Below are positions 17,841-26,851 of a DNA stretch of 64,000 nt, piece after piece; position 1 is the stretch's first letter, and each line of letters begins with the position of its first letter. The notes under the pieces were generated by a model, which saw nothing but the letters and a program-made list of their open reading frames with translations, was not told the DNA's origin and searched no databases. The DNA comes from Streptomyces sp. NRRL WC-3626 (GTDB taxonomy: Bacteria > Actinomycetota > Actinomycetes > Streptomycetales > Streptomycetaceae): NCBI RefSeq assembly GCF_000718785.1, contig NZ_JOCA01000030.1, positions 162,408 through 226,407 on the forward strand. Direction: 5' to 3'. The position numbers were made by a program, and so were the translations under genes.

Positions 17841-18779
17841 GTGCTTGATCCGCAGGGTTTGTACGCATGGGAGCCGAAGGGGCTCGGCGTCGTCGACATG
17901 GCGCTGGCCCAGGAGTCGGCCGGACTTGTCATGCTCTACCACTTCGACGGATACATCGACGCGGGGGAGACCGGCGACCAGATCGTCGACCAGCTGCTCG
18001 ACACACTGCCCCACCAGGTCGTCGCCCGCTTCGACCACGACCGGCTCGTCGACTACCGCGCCCGGCGGCCGCTGCTGACCTTCACCCGTGACCGGTGGAG
18101 CGACTACGAGGTGCCCGCCATCGAGGTGCGTCTCGTCCAGGACGCCACCGGAGCGCCCTTCCTGCTGCTCTCCGGGCCCGAACCGGACGTGGAGTGGGAG
18201 CGCTTCGCCGCCGCCGTCCAGCAGATCGTGGAGCGGCTCGGCGTACGCCTGTCGGTGAACTTCCACGGCATCCCCATGGGCGTCCCGCACACCCGCCCCG
18301 TCGGCATCACCCCGCACGGCAACCGCGCCGATCTGGTCCCGGTGGCCGGCAGCGCCTTCGACGAGGCACAGGTGCCGGGCAGCGCCGAGGCGCTCGTCGA
18401 GTACCGGCTCATGCAGGCCGGGCACGACGTCCTGGGTGTCGCCGCCCACGTGCCGCACTACATCGCCCGCTCCCCGTACCCGGACGCGGCACTGACCGCC
18501 CTGGAGGCCATCACGGCCGCGACCGGACTGGTCCTGCCCGGCGTCGCGCACTCCCTGCGCACCGACGCCCACCGCACCCAGAACGAGATCGACCGCCAGA
18601 TCCAGCAGGGCGACGACGAGCTCACCGCCCTCATCCAGGGCCTGGAGCACCAGTACGACGCCGCGGCGGGCGCGGAGACCCGGGGCAACATGCTCGCCGA
18701 GCCGGTGGAGATTCCGTCGGCCGACGAGATCGGCCGCGAGTTCGAACGCTTCCTGGCCGAGCGGGAGGGCGACGGCTGA
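17841..18779 (+). CDS. PAC2 family protein
   Basis: A 312-aa protein of the PAC2 family (related to eukaryotic proteasome assembly chaperone 2 and common in actinobacteria). The family core runs through [20 protein letters not shown], a central [16 protein letters not shown] strand region and [20 protein letters not shown]. The C-terminal part is helical and charged ([21 protein letters not shown]). Start GTG 17841 has the strong SD GAGGAGGAG. Actinobacteria have proteasomes, so a link to proteostasis is plausible, but no function is proven for the bacterial family. It stands upstream of coaE with a 20-nt gap, though coaE has its own leaderless promoter. Confidence 0.88.
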   Translation: MLDPQGLYAWEPKGLGVVDMALAQESAGLVMLYHFDGYIDAGETGDQIVDQLLDTLPHQVVARFDHDRLVDYRARRPLLTFTRDRWSDYEVPAIEVRLVQDATGAPFLLLSGPEPDVEWERFAAAVQQIVERLGVRLSVNFHGIPMGVPHTRPVGITPHGNRADLVPVAGSAFDEAQVPGSAEALVEYRLMQAGHDVLGVAAHVPHYIARSPYPDAALTALEAITAATGLVLPGVAHSLRTDAHRTQNEIDRQIQQGDDELTALIQGLEHQYDAAAGAETRGNMLAEPVEIPSADEIGREFERFLAEREGDG

Positions 18780-18799
18780 CACCCCCTAGGCTGTCCCCC

Positions 18800-19414
18800 A
18801 TGCTGAAAGTGGGCCTGACCGGCGGGATCGGTGCCGGCAAGAGCGAGGTGTCGCGGCTGCTTGTCGCGTGCGGGGCCGTACTGATCGACGCGGACCGGAT
18901 CGCACGCGAGGTCGTCGAACCGGGCACGCCCGGCCTCGCGGCCGTCGTGGACGCCTTCGGCACGGAGATCCTCACCGCCGACGGCCGCCTGGACCGGCCC
19001 AGGCTGGGCTCCATCGTCTTCGCCGACCCGGAGCGACTGGCCGTCCTCAACGCGATCGTCCACCCGCTGGTCGGCGCCCGCTCCCGCGAGCTGGAGGAGG
19101 CCGCCGCCGAGGACGCCGTCGTGGTCCACGACGTCCCCCTCCTCACGGAGAACGGCCTGGCCCCCCGCTACGACCTCGTGATCGTCGTCGACGCGAGCCC
19201 CGCGACCCAGCTCGACCGGCTCGTCGGCCTGCGCGGCATGTCCGAGGGGGACGCCCGCGCGCGGATGGCCGCCCAGGCCACCCGAGAGCGGCGCCGGGAG
19301 ATCGCCGACATCGTCATCGACAACGACGTCCCCCTCGCCGAGCTGGAACAACGGGTCGAGGACGTGTGGTCCGAACTCCTGCACCGGGCGTCCCGGCGGT
19401 CCTCCGCGGAATAG
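18800..19414 (+). CDS. coaE: Dephospho-CoA kinase
   Basis: Catalyses the last step of coenzyme A synthesis: ATP plus dephospho-CoA gives CoA. At 204 aa it is the standard length for the family. P-loop [17 protein letters not shown] is at residues ~5-21; [17 protein letters not shown] is the substrate-binding DAD motif; [12 protein letters not shown] matches the conserved VPLLFE loop; the C-terminal half has [20 protein letters not shown], the lid region. The ATG at 18800 has no SD; a TAGGCT -10 box (18787-18792) ends 7 nt before it, so the mRNA is probably leaderless. Confidence 0.96.
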   Translation: MLKVGLTGGIGAGKSEVSRLLVACGAVLIDADRIAREVVEPGTPGLAAVVDAFGTEILTADGRLDRPRLGSIVFADPERLAVLNAIVHPLVGARSRELEEAAAEDAVVVHDVPLLTENGLAPRYDLVIVVDASPATQLDRLVGLRGMSEGDARARMAAQATRERRREIADIVIDNDVPLAELEQRVEDVWSELLHRASRRSSAE

Positions 19415-19464
19415 GGAGCGCCGGCCGGGGCGTTGAACCCGTTCAGCGAGGGAAGGATTCCGCC

Positions 19465-19845
19465 GTGCCCGAGACCAGCGGTTCGACCGGACGTACGCCG
19501 GAAACGCATGTCATCGACTTCCGTGCCGCCGAGCACCTGCTCGCCTCCAAGGACCCGAGGGGCGCGGTGAAGCTGCTCGACGGCGTCATAGACGTCCACC
19601 CCGAGAACACGGCCGCGCGGCTGCTGCGGGCGCGCGCGTTCTTCGCGGCGGCCCAGCTGCGTCCCGCCGAGCTGGAGTTCTCCCTGGTCCTGGAGCGCGA
19701 GCCGGACAACGCCTTCGCCCACTTCGCGCTCGCCCGCACCTACCAGCGGCAGGGCCGCCCCCACCCGGCCAAGCGCCACTTCCGGCTCGCGGCCGCGCTG
19801 GACCCGAACCCGGAATACCTGAAGGCGGCCCGCTTCGACGCGTGA
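19465..19845 (+). CDS. Tetratricopeptide repeat protein
   Basis: A 126-aa cytoplasmic protein made mostly of TPR helices. After a short polar start it has three helix pairs: DFRAAEHLLASKDPRGAVKL, NTAARLLRARAFFAAAQLRP and NAFAHFALARTYQRQGRPHP, each with the small-residue spacing of TPRs. Such repeats bind other proteins; no enzymatic domain is present. GTG 19465 has GGAAGGA upstream. It follows coaE by 50 nt on the same strand, an arrangement that is common in Streptomyces, but its partner is unknown. Confidence 0.85.
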   Translation: MPETSGSTGRTPETHVIDFRAAEHLLASKDPRGAVKLLDGVIDVHPENTAARLLRARAFFAAAQLRPAELEFSLVLEREPDNAFAHFALARTYQRQGRPHPAKRHFRLAAALDPNPEYLKAARFDA

Positions 19846-19854
19846 CGCCCGGTG

Positions 19855-20118
19855 CTACGAGCGGCTCCGCGGCGGATCGTACGGCGGAACGTCGCGGCCC
19901 GGCTGGTAGTGCGGCCCCTGGCGGATGTGGCGCAGGACGACGGCCAGGTCGACCGTGACGACCAGCCACAGCAGTCCGCAGGCGAGCGCCCAGCCCGGGT
20001 GCCCGGCGAGCGCGAACGCCACCGTGCCGGCCACCGTCCAGACCACACCCCACACGCTCAGCCAGAACCGCATCCGCAGGGCACTGCGCGCGGTCGTCGG
20101 TTCACTGCCCGTACGCAT
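19855..20118 (-). CDS. DUF6343-like small membrane protein
   Basis: An 87-aa protein with two closely spaced hydrophobic helices (FWLSVWGVVWTVAGTVAFALA and GWALACGLLWLVVTVDLAVVL) and a polar Arg/Pro/Tyr-rich tail. TARSALRMRFWLSVWG matches the start of small actinobacterial proteins annotated as DUF6343, from memory. I chose ATG 20118; an in-frame GTG at 20124 or 20127 lies closer to a GGAAG sequence and is also possible. Function is unknown. It is convergent with the TPR gene, with 9 nt between the stops. Confidence 0.7.
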   Translation of the reverse strand: MRTGSEPTTARSALRMRFWLSVWGVVWTVAGTVAFALAGHPGWALACGLLWLVVTVDLAVVLRHIRQGPHYQPGRDVPPYDPPRSRS

Positions 20119-20260
20119 CACGATCACCACTTCCGTCCACGAGGCCTGTCCGCGCGGTTCGCTCACCTGCCGGGTTCCCAGAACCAGCCCCCGTGTCACT
20201 CGGTCGAGTGAACGTGTGCGAGAGGGGAACGGGCGTGCGGACGCGAACCGTTGGACGGGC

Positions 20261-20971
20261 ATGGAACTGAAAATGCGTGAGGGGTACGAGGGGACGGGCC
20301 CCGGGGCGATCACCCCGGACGGCTGCGCGGTGGAGCTGTACTCGCGGCTGCCCGTCGGGGACGAGCCGGACATCATCGCCGCCGCGGTGCCGGCGGGCGC
20401 GCGGATCCTGGAGCTGGGCTGCGGCGTCGGGCGGATGACCCACGCACTGCTGGAGCGCGGCTTCGACGTCACGGCGGTGGACGAGTCCGCGGAGATGCTG
20501 GAGCGGGTGCGCGAGGCGCGCACGATACGCGGCCCGATAGAGAGGCTGGACGTCGGCGAGACGTTCGACGTGGTGCTGCTCGCCTCGTTCCTGGTGCACG
20601 CGGGCGACGTCGAGGTGCGGCGCGGCATGCTGCGCACCTGTGCGCGGCATCTGGCGGAGGGCGGGTGCGTGCTGATCCAGCGGGAGGGCGAGAACTACCA
20701 CACCGATCTGCCGCGCGAGCGGGTGGATCCCTCCGGCTTCACCGTACGGATCGTGTCGGCGGACCCGGTCGGGGACGGCGTCGACTCGGTCCACGCGGAG
20801 TACCTGTTCCCGGACGCGACCTGGACCCAGACCTTCCGTGCCCGCCCCCTGACGAGGGAGCAGTTCGAGGAGGCCCTGGCGGAAGCGGACCTGACGGTGG
20901 ACCGGTATCTGACGGACGACAGGACGTGGGTGAGGACGGTGCGGAAATCCTCGCGGTCGGCGATGAGTTGA
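20261..20971 (+). CDS. SAM-dependent methyltransferase
   Basis: A 236-aa class I methyltransferase. ARILELGCGVGRMTHALLERG (about residues 48-68) is motif I, VTAVDESAEMLERV follows with the acidic ribose-binding residue, and LAEGGCVLIQREGE is the later strand. The first ~35 residues include YEGTGPGAITPDGCAVELYSRLP. The substrate cannot be inferred. Start ATG 20261 has a weak SD (GGACGGG); ATG 20273 is an alternative. It stands alone between the divergent DUF6343 gene and a doxX-like gene downstream. Confidence 0.85.
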   Translation: MELKMREGYEGTGPGAITPDGCAVELYSRLPVGDEPDIIAAAVPAGARILELGCGVGRMTHALLERGFDVTAVDESAEMLERVREARTIRGPIERLDVGETFDVVLLASFLVHAGDVEVRRGMLRTCARHLAEGGCVLIQREGENYHTDLPRERVDPSGFTVRIVSADPVGDGVDSVHAEYLFPDATWTQTFRARPLTREQFEEALAEADLTVDRYLTDDRTWVRTVRKSSRSAMS

Positions 20972-21032
20972 CGGGCTCGGGGCGGTCTACCCCTGCGACA
21001 GCATCACGGACCGCTTTCCACAGGAGATCCCC

Positions 21033-21473
21033 ATGTCCGAGACCACCGCTCCCGCCGTGACCGCCGCGTCCGCCGCCGTCTCCTCCCGGGGCCGCCGCGC
21101 CCGGGTCGCGCTGCGCGGACTGCAGGTGCTGCTCGCCCTGTTCTTCGCGATCCCGAGCGCCGTGCCCAAGCTGATCGCCCACTCCTCGGCCGCCGAGACC
21201 TTCGACGCCATGGGCTGGGGCGGCACGGGGATGTACGCCGTCGGCGTGCTGGAACTCGCGGGGGCGATCGGCCTGCTGGTGCCGATCCTGCAGTCGGCGG
21301 CGGCGACGGGTCTGGCCGCCCTGATGGTGGGCGCGTTCATCACCCAGGTCACGGTCTTCGAGGGAGAGAACGCGGCGACCCCGCTCGTCCTCCTCGTTCC
21401 GCTCGCCCTCATCGCCTGGACCCGCCGGGGCCACAACACGGACCTTCTGCGACTCCTGCGCCGTCAGGGCTGA
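21033..21473 (+). CDS. DoxX family membrane protein
   Basis: A 146-aa DoxX/DoxD-like protein with four transmembrane helices: LQVLLALFFAIPSAVPKLIA, GMYAVGVLELAGAIGLLVPI, AATGLAALMVGAFITQVTVF and PLVLLVPLALIAWT. AIPSAVPKL and GVLELAGAIGLL are the family hallmarks. The family is linked to thiol and oxidative-stress functions in mycobacteria, but the role is usually unassigned. ATG 21033 has AGGAGA upstream. The 61-nt gap after the methyltransferase allows cotranscription. Confidence 0.88.
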   Translation: MSETTAPAVTAASAAVSSRGRRARVALRGLQVLLALFFAIPSAVPKLIAHSSAAETFDAMGWGGTGMYAVGVLELAGAIGLLVPILQSAAATGLAALMVGAFITQVTVFEGENAATPLVLLVPLALIAWTRRGHNTDLLRLLRRQG

Positions 21474-21488
21474 AGGCTCCGCGGGCGG

Positions 21489-22076
21489 TCACGGCCGGGC
21501 CGCACCGCCGGATGCCCCGCCGCGGGAGTCACGGCCGCGCCTCGCCCCGCGGCCGCCCCGTCCGCCGGTACCACCGGCCGGGGCGTCCTGGTCGCCCGGC
21601 CCGCCGAAGCCGGCGGGCGGGCCGAAGGCGCCGGGGCCCGCCGGGCCGCGCAGCCGCTCCATCTCCCGGCGGTCACGCTTCGTCGGGCGTCCCGTGCCGC
21701 GGTCCCGGACACCGGCCGGGGCGACGGCATCGCGGGGCGGGGGCGGCGGGGAGTTGTCGATGTAGCACTGGACGGCCACCGGGGCACCGACCCGCTTGCG
21801 GATCAGCCGCTTGACCACGACGATCCGCTCCCGCGTCTCGGCCCGCAGCCGTACCTCGTCACCGACGCGCAGGGAGTGCGAGGGCTTCACCCGCTCGCCG
21901 TTCACCCGGACATGCCCGCCCTTGCAGGCGGCGGCGCCGAGCGACCGCGTCTTGACCAGCCGCACCGACCAGATCCAGCTGTCGATCCGCACGGACTCAC
22001 CGCTGCTCGGCCCAGCCGCTTCGGCGGCGGCCACGGCGGCGGCGGTCCCGGGGTCCTCGGCACTCTCAGAAGCCAT
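21489..22076 (-). CDS. S4-domain RNA-binding protein with Gly/Arg-rich tail
   Basis: A 195-aa protein related to Hsp15, which in E. coli binds free 50S subunits carrying nascent chains. The S4 domain is at about residues 28-95: RIDSWIWSVRLVKTRSLGAAACKGGHVRVNGERVKPS, then GDEVRL. Beyond the S4 core there is a basic stretch (RPTKRDRREMERL) and a ~50-residue disordered Gly/Arg/Pro tail with GGRGGRGARRGRDSRGG, resembling RGG RNA-binding tails. ATG 22076 has TAAGGT (22084-22089, minus strand) 7 nt upstream, so it is probably leaderless. The RGG tail is absent from E. coli Hsp15. Confidence 0.88.
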   Translation of the reverse strand: MASESAEDPGTAAAVAAAEAAGPSSGESVRIDSWIWSVRLVKTRSLGAAACKGGHVRVNGERVKPSHSLRVGDEVRLRAETRERIVVVKRLIRKRVGAPVAVQCYIDNSPPPPPRDAVAPAGVRDRGTGRPTKRDRREMERLRGPAGPGAFGPPAGFGGPGDQDAPAGGTGGRGGRGARRGRDSRGGASGGAARP

Positions 22077-22192
22077 GATTCCGACCTTAGCGCCCCGGCC
22101 CGGCCGACAGCGCCGGGTTTTCCCGCGCGTGGACACCCGCGCCCGGACACCGTGCCCCTGACCCCCGGGCCCCGGAGACCTACGGTGGAAGC

Positions 22193-22909
22193 ATGGACCC
22201 CAGCGGACTCGAGCGGCTCGATCAGCGCATCGCCGGGTGCCGGGCCTGTCCCCGGCTGGTCGGCTGGCGGGAGGAGGTCGCCCGGGTCAAGCGGGCCGCG
22301 TTCGCCGACTGGACGTACTGGGGCAGGCCGGTGCCGGGGTTCGGGCCGCCGGACGCCCGGCTGCTGATCGTGGGACTGGCGCCCGCCGCCCACGGGGGCA
22401 ACCGCACCGGGCGGATGTTCACCGGTGACCGCTCCGGCGACGTGCTGTACCGGGCGCTGTACGACGTGGGCCTCGCCTCGCAGGCGACCGCCACCCACCT
22501 CGGGGACGGTCTGGAACTGTACGGCGTGCGCGTCACCTCGCCCGTGCACTGCGCCCCGCCGGCCAACAAGCCCACTCCCGGGGAGCGGGACACCTGCCGG
22601 CCCTGGCTGGTGCGCGAGCTGCGGCTGCTGCGGCCGACGGTGCGGGCCGCGCTCGTTCTCGGGGCCTTCGGCTGGCAGGCCGCCCTGCCCGCGTTCGCCG
22701 AGGCCGGCTGGACCGTCCCCCGGCCCCGCCCCGCCTTCGCGCACGGTGCCCGCGTCACCCTGGACGCCGCCGACGGCCCGGGCCTCCACCTCGTCGGCTG
22801 CTTCCACGTCAGCCAGCGCAACACCTTCACCGGCCGCCTCACCCCCGACATGCTCCGCGACGTCCTGCGCATGGCGGCCGAGGCGGCGGGGCTGCCCGCC
22901 CGGAAATGA
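22193..22909 (+). CDS. Family 5 (UDGb-type) uracil-DNA glycosylase
   Basis: A 238-aa base-excision repair enzyme that removes uracil, and often hypoxanthine or other deaminated bases, from DNA. Motif 1 is GLAPAAHGGNRTGRMFTGD (about residues 62-80), the UDGb form that lacks the usual catalytic Asp or Asn of other families; HVSQRNTFTGRLTP near the C-terminus is motif 2. CRACPRL near the N-terminus, with further Cys residues (for example HCAPP and DTCRPW), fits the family 4Fe-4S cluster. ATG 22193 follows TACGGT (22181-22186) by 6 nt: a leaderless gene. Confidence 0.92.
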   Translation: MDPSGLERLDQRIAGCRACPRLVGWREEVARVKRAAFADWTYWGRPVPGFGPPDARLLIVGLAPAAHGGNRTGRMFTGDRSGDVLYRALYDVGLASQATATHLGDGLELYGVRVTSPVHCAPPANKPTPGERDTCRPWLVRELRLLRPTVRAALVLGAFGWQAALPAFAEAGWTVPRPRPAFAHGARVTLDAADGPGLHLVGCFHVSQRNTFTGRLTPDMLRDVLRMAAEAAGLPARK

Positions 22910-22946
22910 GATGAGCCGCCCCCGCCCACGGCCGTAGGCTGCCCCG

Positions 22947-23918
22947 ATGGCCAGGTATCCGGAGATCGAACCGTACGACCGCGGCATGCTCGAGGTCGGG
23001 GACGGCAACCGCGTGTACTGGGAGACCAGCGGCAACCCGCGCGGCAAACCCGCGGTGGTGCTGCACGGCGGGCCGGGCTCCAGCGCCGGGCCGAACCTCC
23101 GGCGCTACTTCGACCCCGCCGCCTACCGCATCGTGCTGCTCGACCAGCGCGGCGCCGGACGCTCGACACCGCCCGCGAGCGGCCACGCCACCGACATGAG
23201 CGTCAACACGACCGCCCACCTCATGGCGGACCTGGAACTGCTGCGCACCCACCTCGGTGTCGATCGCTGGCTGGTGTGGGGCATCTCGTGGGGATCGGCG
23301 CTCGGACTGCGGTACGCGCAGACCCACCCCGGGGTCGTATCCGAACTGGTGCTGACGGGTGTGGCGACCGGCTCCGGCAGTGAAGTCGACCTCCTCACCA
23401 GGGGGTTGGGCACCCTCTTCCCGGAGGCCCACGAGCTCTTCCTCGCCGGACTACCCGCCGACGAGCGCGACGGCAACCTGGCGGCCGCCTACAACAGGCT
23501 GCTGGAGTCACCGGACCCGGCGGTCCGGGCACGCGCCGCCAAGGCCTGGACCGACTGGGAGACGGCGATCATCCCCGCGCCCCCGGACTCGGTCGCACGC
23601 TTCCAGGACCCGGAGTTCCGGCTCGGTTTCGCCCGTACCGTCACCCACTACTGGGGCAACGACCACTTCCTCGGCGACGGCGCGGACAACGGGGACGGCG
23701 TCGTCCTGCGCGACGCCCATCTCCTCGAAGGCATCCCCGGCACCCTCGTGCAGGGCAGCCTGGACTTCGGCAACCTCCTCGGCATCGTCTGGCGCCTCCA
23801 TCACGCCTGGCCGGGCAGCGAGTTGACCGTCGTCGACGACGCCGGCCACGACGCGGGCGACGTCGGCGACGACGCGCTGATCGCGGCGACGGACCGGTAC
23901 GCGCGCGACGGGAGATGA
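22947..23918 (+). CDS. pip: Prolyl aminopeptidase (S33 family)
   Basis: A 323-aa alpha/beta hydrolase that removes N-terminal proline from peptides. HGGPGSS (about residues 33-39) is the oxyanion-hole motif, DQRGAGRS the family signature, and GISWGSALGLRYA holds the nucleophilic Ser; most relatives have GGSWGS, so the Ile is a small variation. Later acidic and His residues are seen at GSLDFGNLL and VDDAGHDAGD. It is cytoplasmic, with no signal peptide. ATG 22947 lies 6 nt after TAGGCT (22935-22940), so it is likely leaderless and separately transcribed from the glycosylase gene 37 nt upstream. Confidence 0.92.
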   Translation: MARYPEIEPYDRGMLEVGDGNRVYWETSGNPRGKPAVVLHGGPGSSAGPNLRRYFDPAAYRIVLLDQRGAGRSTPPASGHATDMSVNTTAHLMADLELLRTHLGVDRWLVWGISWGSALGLRYAQTHPGVVSELVLTGVATGSGSEVDLLTRGLGTLFPEAHELFLAGLPADERDGNLAAAYNRLLESPDPAVRARAAKAWTDWETAIIPAPPDSVARFQDPEFRLGFARTVTHYWGNDHFLGDGADNGDGVVLRDAHLLEGIPGTLVQGSLDFGNLLGIVWRLHHAWPGSELTVVDDAGHDAGDVGDDALIAATDRYARDGR

Positions 23919-23954
23919 ACGCCGTACCTCCTTGCTCCATGGGAGGGAATTCCG

Positions 23955-23968
23955 TTCCTCGACAGGAA
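23955..23968. promoter_or_regulatory. Inverted repeat upstream of glpF (candidate operator)
   Basis: TTCCT-CGAC-AGGAA, a perfect 5+5 palindrome, lies 73 nt before the glpF start in the intergenic region. A larger imperfect symmetry (ATTCC ... GGAAT) overlaps it. Glycerol genes in Streptomyces are controlled by the IclR-type repressor GylR, but no such gene is adjacent here and I cannot match the site to a known GylR operator. Confidence 0.35.
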
Positions 23969-24040
23969 TGATCCGCACGGTCCACATACGCTTCCGGTGA
24001 GGGGAGGGACGGATCGCGCCATTTCAGCCGAGGAGGGCCG

Positions 24041-24934
24041 GTGGCACAAAGCATTACGCAAAAAAGACGCGGCTACAAAGAAGGCGTCGGCGGTGAGATG
24101 CTCGCCGAATTCCTGGGCACCTTCGTCCTGCTTCTGCTGGGTATCGGATCCGTCGCCGTGGCCGTCGTCGGACTTCCGGGTTCCGGCCGGCAGGTGGTGG
24201 AGTTCGGGCCCGCCAACTGGCTCATCATCTCGTGGGGCTGGGGCCTCGCGGTCGTGTTCGGCGTCTATGTGGCCGGCGGTGTCAGCGGCGCCCACCTCAA
24301 TCCCGCCGTGACCCTGGCCTTCGCCGTACGAGGGGACTTCCCCTGGCGGAAGATCCTGCCCTACTGGCTGGCCCAGGTCCTGGGCGCCTTCGTCGGGGCC
24401 GCGCTCGTCTACGCCTGCTACCACTGGGCCATCGACGCGTCGAACGCCAAGGCGGGCATCCCGCGCGACGAATCGCTGGGCACCTATTCCATCTTCGCCA
24501 CGTTCCCCGCCGAATACTTCGGGGATTCCTGGTGGGGACCCCTGCTCGACCAGATCGTGGGCACCGGAATCCTGCTCCTGCTGATCTGCGCGATCATCGA
24601 CACCCGCAACACGTCCCCGATGGCGAATCTCCATCCGTACATCATCGGCCTGGTCGTCGTGGCCATCGGTCTGACCTTCGGCACCAACGCCGGATACGCC
24701 ATCAACCCCGCGCGAGATTTCGGCCCCCGGCTGTTCACCTTCTTCGAAGGCTGGGGATCGATCGCCCTGCCCGGGTCGTTCGGCTGGTTCAGCGGCTACT
24801 GGTGGATCCCCATCGTCGGCCCGCTGATCGGCGGTGTCCTCGGGGCCGTCGTCTACGACCTGCTCATCAGCCCGGTGCTCAAGGCCAGGATGGGAGCGAG
24901 CGAAGAAGGACCGGCCACGGAAGAGCCCTCGTAA
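24041..24934 (+). CDS. glpF: Glycerol uptake facilitator (MIP family)
   Basis: A 297-aa channel that lets glycerol cross the membrane. It has six transmembrane helices and two half-helices with the paired NPA boxes: HLNPAVTLAF (about residues 86-95) and INPARDFGPRL (about 220-230). The Asp after the second NPA marks glycerol facilitators as opposed to water-only aquaporins. GTG 24041 has GAGGAGG upstream. glpK follows after 18 nt, so imported glycerol is trapped at once by phosphorylation. No glycerol-3-phosphate dehydrogenase gene follows. Confidence 0.95.
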   Translation: MAQSITQKRRGYKEGVGGEMLAEFLGTFVLLLLGIGSVAVAVVGLPGSGRQVVEFGPANWLIISWGWGLAVVFGVYVAGGVSGAHLNPAVTLAFAVRGDFPWRKILPYWLAQVLGAFVGAALVYACYHWAIDASNAKAGIPRDESLGTYSIFATFPAEYFGDSWWGPLLDQIVGTGILLLLICAIIDTRNTSPMANLHPYIIGLVVVAIGLTFGTNAGYAINPARDFGPRLFTFFEGWGSIALPGSFGWFSGYWWIPIVGPLIGGVLGAVVYDLLISPVLKARMGASEEGPATEEPS

Positions 24935-24952
24935 CACCAGGAGGAGGCAGCG

Positions 24953-26470
24953 ATGCCCGAATTCGTCGGCGCCGTGGACCAGGGGACCACCAGCACGCGC
25001 TTCATGATCTTCGACCACGCCGGGAACGAGGTGGCCCGGCACCAGCTCGAACACCAGCAGATCCTCCCGAGGTCGGGGTGGGTGGAGCACGACCCGGTGG
25101 AGATCTGGGAGCGCACCAACACCGTGATCCAGAACGCCCTGAGGGACGGCGGACTCACGGCCGAGGACCTCCAGGCCATCGGTATCACCAACCAGCGCGA
25201 GACGACGGTGGTCTGGGACCCGCGCACCGGACGCCCGTACCACAACGCCATCGTCTGGCAGGACACCCGCACCGACAGCATCGCCGCCGCCCTCGAACGC
25301 GAGGGCCACGGCGACGTCATCCGCCGCAAGGCGGGCCTGCCGCCGGCCACCTACTTCTCCGGCGGCAAGATCAAGTGGCTGCTGGACAACGTGGACGGAC
25401 TGCGCGAGGCCGCCGAAGCGGGGCACGCCCTGTTCGGCAACACCGACGCCTGGGTGCTGTGGAACCTCACCGGCGGCCCCAACGGCGGAGTGCACGCCAC
25501 CGACGTCACCAACGCCAGCCGCACCATGCTGATGAACCTCGAGACCCTCGACTGGGACGAGGAGCTCCTCGGCATCTTCGGCATCCCCCGCGCGATGCTC
25601 CCCACCATCCACGCCTCGTCCGACCCGGAGGCGTACGGCACCGCCCGCACCTCCCGGCCGCTGAGCGCCGCCGTCCCGATCACCGGCGTGCTCGGCGACC
25701 AGCACGCGGCGACCGTCGGCCAGGTCTGTTTCTCACCCGGCGAGGCCAAGAACACCTACGGCACCGGCAACTTCCTGGTGCTCAACACCGGCACGGAACT
25801 CGTACGCTCGGAGCACGGGCTGCTCACGACGGTCGCGTACCAGTTCGCGGGAAGCCCCGCGGTGTACGCGCTGGAGGGCTCCATGGCGGTCACCGGCGCG
25901 GCCGTGCAGTGGCTGCGCGACCAGCTGAAGATCATCGGGAGTGCCCCCGACAGCGAGCAGCTGGCCCGGCAGGTCGAGGACAACGGCGGGATGTTCTTCG
26001 TCCCGGCCTTCTCCGGCCTCTTCGCCCCCTACTGGCGCTCCGACGCCCGGGGCGCCATGGTCGGGCTCGCCCGCTACAACACCGGCGCGCACATCGCCCG
26101 GGCCACCCTGGAGGCCATCTGCTACCAGAGCCGTGACGTGGTCGAGGCGATGGAGCAGGACTCCGGCGTCCACCTGGACGTGCTCAAGGTCGACGGCGGT
26201 GTGACGGCGAACGACCTGTGCATGCAGATCCAGGCCGATGTGCTGGGCGTCCCGGTCAGCCGCCCCGTGGTCGCCGAGACCACCGCGCTGGGCGCCGCCT
26301 ACGCGGCCGGCCTCGCGACCGGCTTCTGGCGCGACACCGACGAGCTGCGCTCCCACTGGCAGGAGTCGAAACGCTGGAACCCCGAGTGGAGCGAGGAGAA
26401 GCGTCAGGCCGGCTACACGGACTGGAAACGCGCCGTGGAACGCACCCTGGACTGGGTCAAGGTCACCTGA
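24953..26470 (+). CDS. glpK: Glycerol kinase
   Basis: A 505-aa FGGY-family kinase that makes sn-glycerol 3-phosphate from glycerol and ATP. The ATP-binding start is [18 protein letters not shown] (residues 4-21); [10 protein letters not shown] and VWQDTRTD form the glycerol site; [15 protein letters not shown] is an FGGY family motif; [10 protein letters not shown] and [11 protein letters not shown] are the later signatures. It has full family length. ATG 24953 has AGGAGG upstream and follows glpF by 18 nt, so they form an operon. Its transcript probably ends at the hairpin at 26497-26530. Confidence 0.97.
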   Translation: MPEFVGAVDQGTTSTRFMIFDHAGNEVARHQLEHQQILPRSGWVEHDPVEIWERTNTVIQNALRDGGLTAEDLQAIGITNQRETTVVWDPRTGRPYHNAIVWQDTRTDSIAAALEREGHGDVIRRKAGLPPATYFSGGKIKWLLDNVDGLREAAEAGHALFGNTDAWVLWNLTGGPNGGVHATDVTNASRTMLMNLETLDWDEELLGIFGIPRAMLPTIHASSDPEAYGTARTSRPLSAAVPITGVLGDQHAATVGQVCFSPGEAKNTYGTGNFLVLNTGTELVRSEHGLLTTVAYQFAGSPAVYALEGSMAVTGAAVQWLRDQLKIIGSAPDSEQLARQVEDNGGMFFVPAFSGLFAPYWRSDARGAMVGLARYNTGAHIARATLEAICYQSRDVVEAMEQDSGVHLDVLKVDGGVTANDLCMQIQADVLGVPVSRPVVAETTALGAAYAAGLATGFWRDTDELRSHWQESKRWNPEWSEEKRQAGYTDWKRAVERTLDWVKVT

Positions 26471-26496
26471 ACCCGGGCCCGAGCCCGATCCCGAGG

Positions 26497-26530
26497 CATC
26501 GCCGACCGCGTACGTCAGCGGTCGGCGATG
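26497..26530. terminator. Bidirectional terminator between glpK and a small convergent gene
   Basis: A perfect 13-bp inverted repeat CATCGCCGACCGC / GCGGTCGGCGATG with an 8-nt loop, 26 nt after the glpK stop. Its right arm also encodes the last residues of the small minus-strand gene, so the hairpin can act on both transcripts. Confidence 0.8.
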
Positions 26531-26706
26531 TCCTCGCGCAGCCCGTCGGAGAACTCCCACCACGACAGGGCGAGCCAGTCGCCGTTGACGAAGGCGTCGA
26601 CCGACGCGCCCCGGCCACGGACCGTCACGGTCGTTCCCGGCGGGTACACGGTGCCGGAAAGGCCCGGCACCGGAACCAGCAGCGTGCCCAGTCTCTGTGC
26701 TGTCAT
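26515..26706 (-). CDS. Small hypothetical protein (63 aa)
   Basis: A 63-residue protein of unknown function: MTAQRLGTLLVPVPGLSG, a beta-rich middle with PPGTTVTVRGRGASVDAFV, and an aromatic/acidic end (WLALSWWEFSDGLRED). The pattern resembles a small SH3-like barrel that could modify a binding surface. ATG 26706 has a GAGGCGGG sequence upstream; ATG 26718 is an alternative start 12 nt earlier. It is convergent with glpK and divergent from the formaldehyde dehydrogenase gene. The low confidence in function is complete; coding character is fair. Confidence 0.65.
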   Translation of the reverse strand: MTAQRLGTLLVPVPGLSGTVYPPGTTVTVRGRGASVDAFVNGDWLALSWWEFSDGLREDIADR

Positions 26707-26851
26707 GTCCCGCCTCATCTCACCCTCGGTGCACCGTCCGGCCCTGTTTGACCGATGGGGCCGGACATTACCCGGTTTGCCCGAGCGGGTGGACAGCGGA
26801 ACCATGAGAGATGAGTCACCGAACCCGTGCCGTCGAGCGGAGGTCGCCGCC

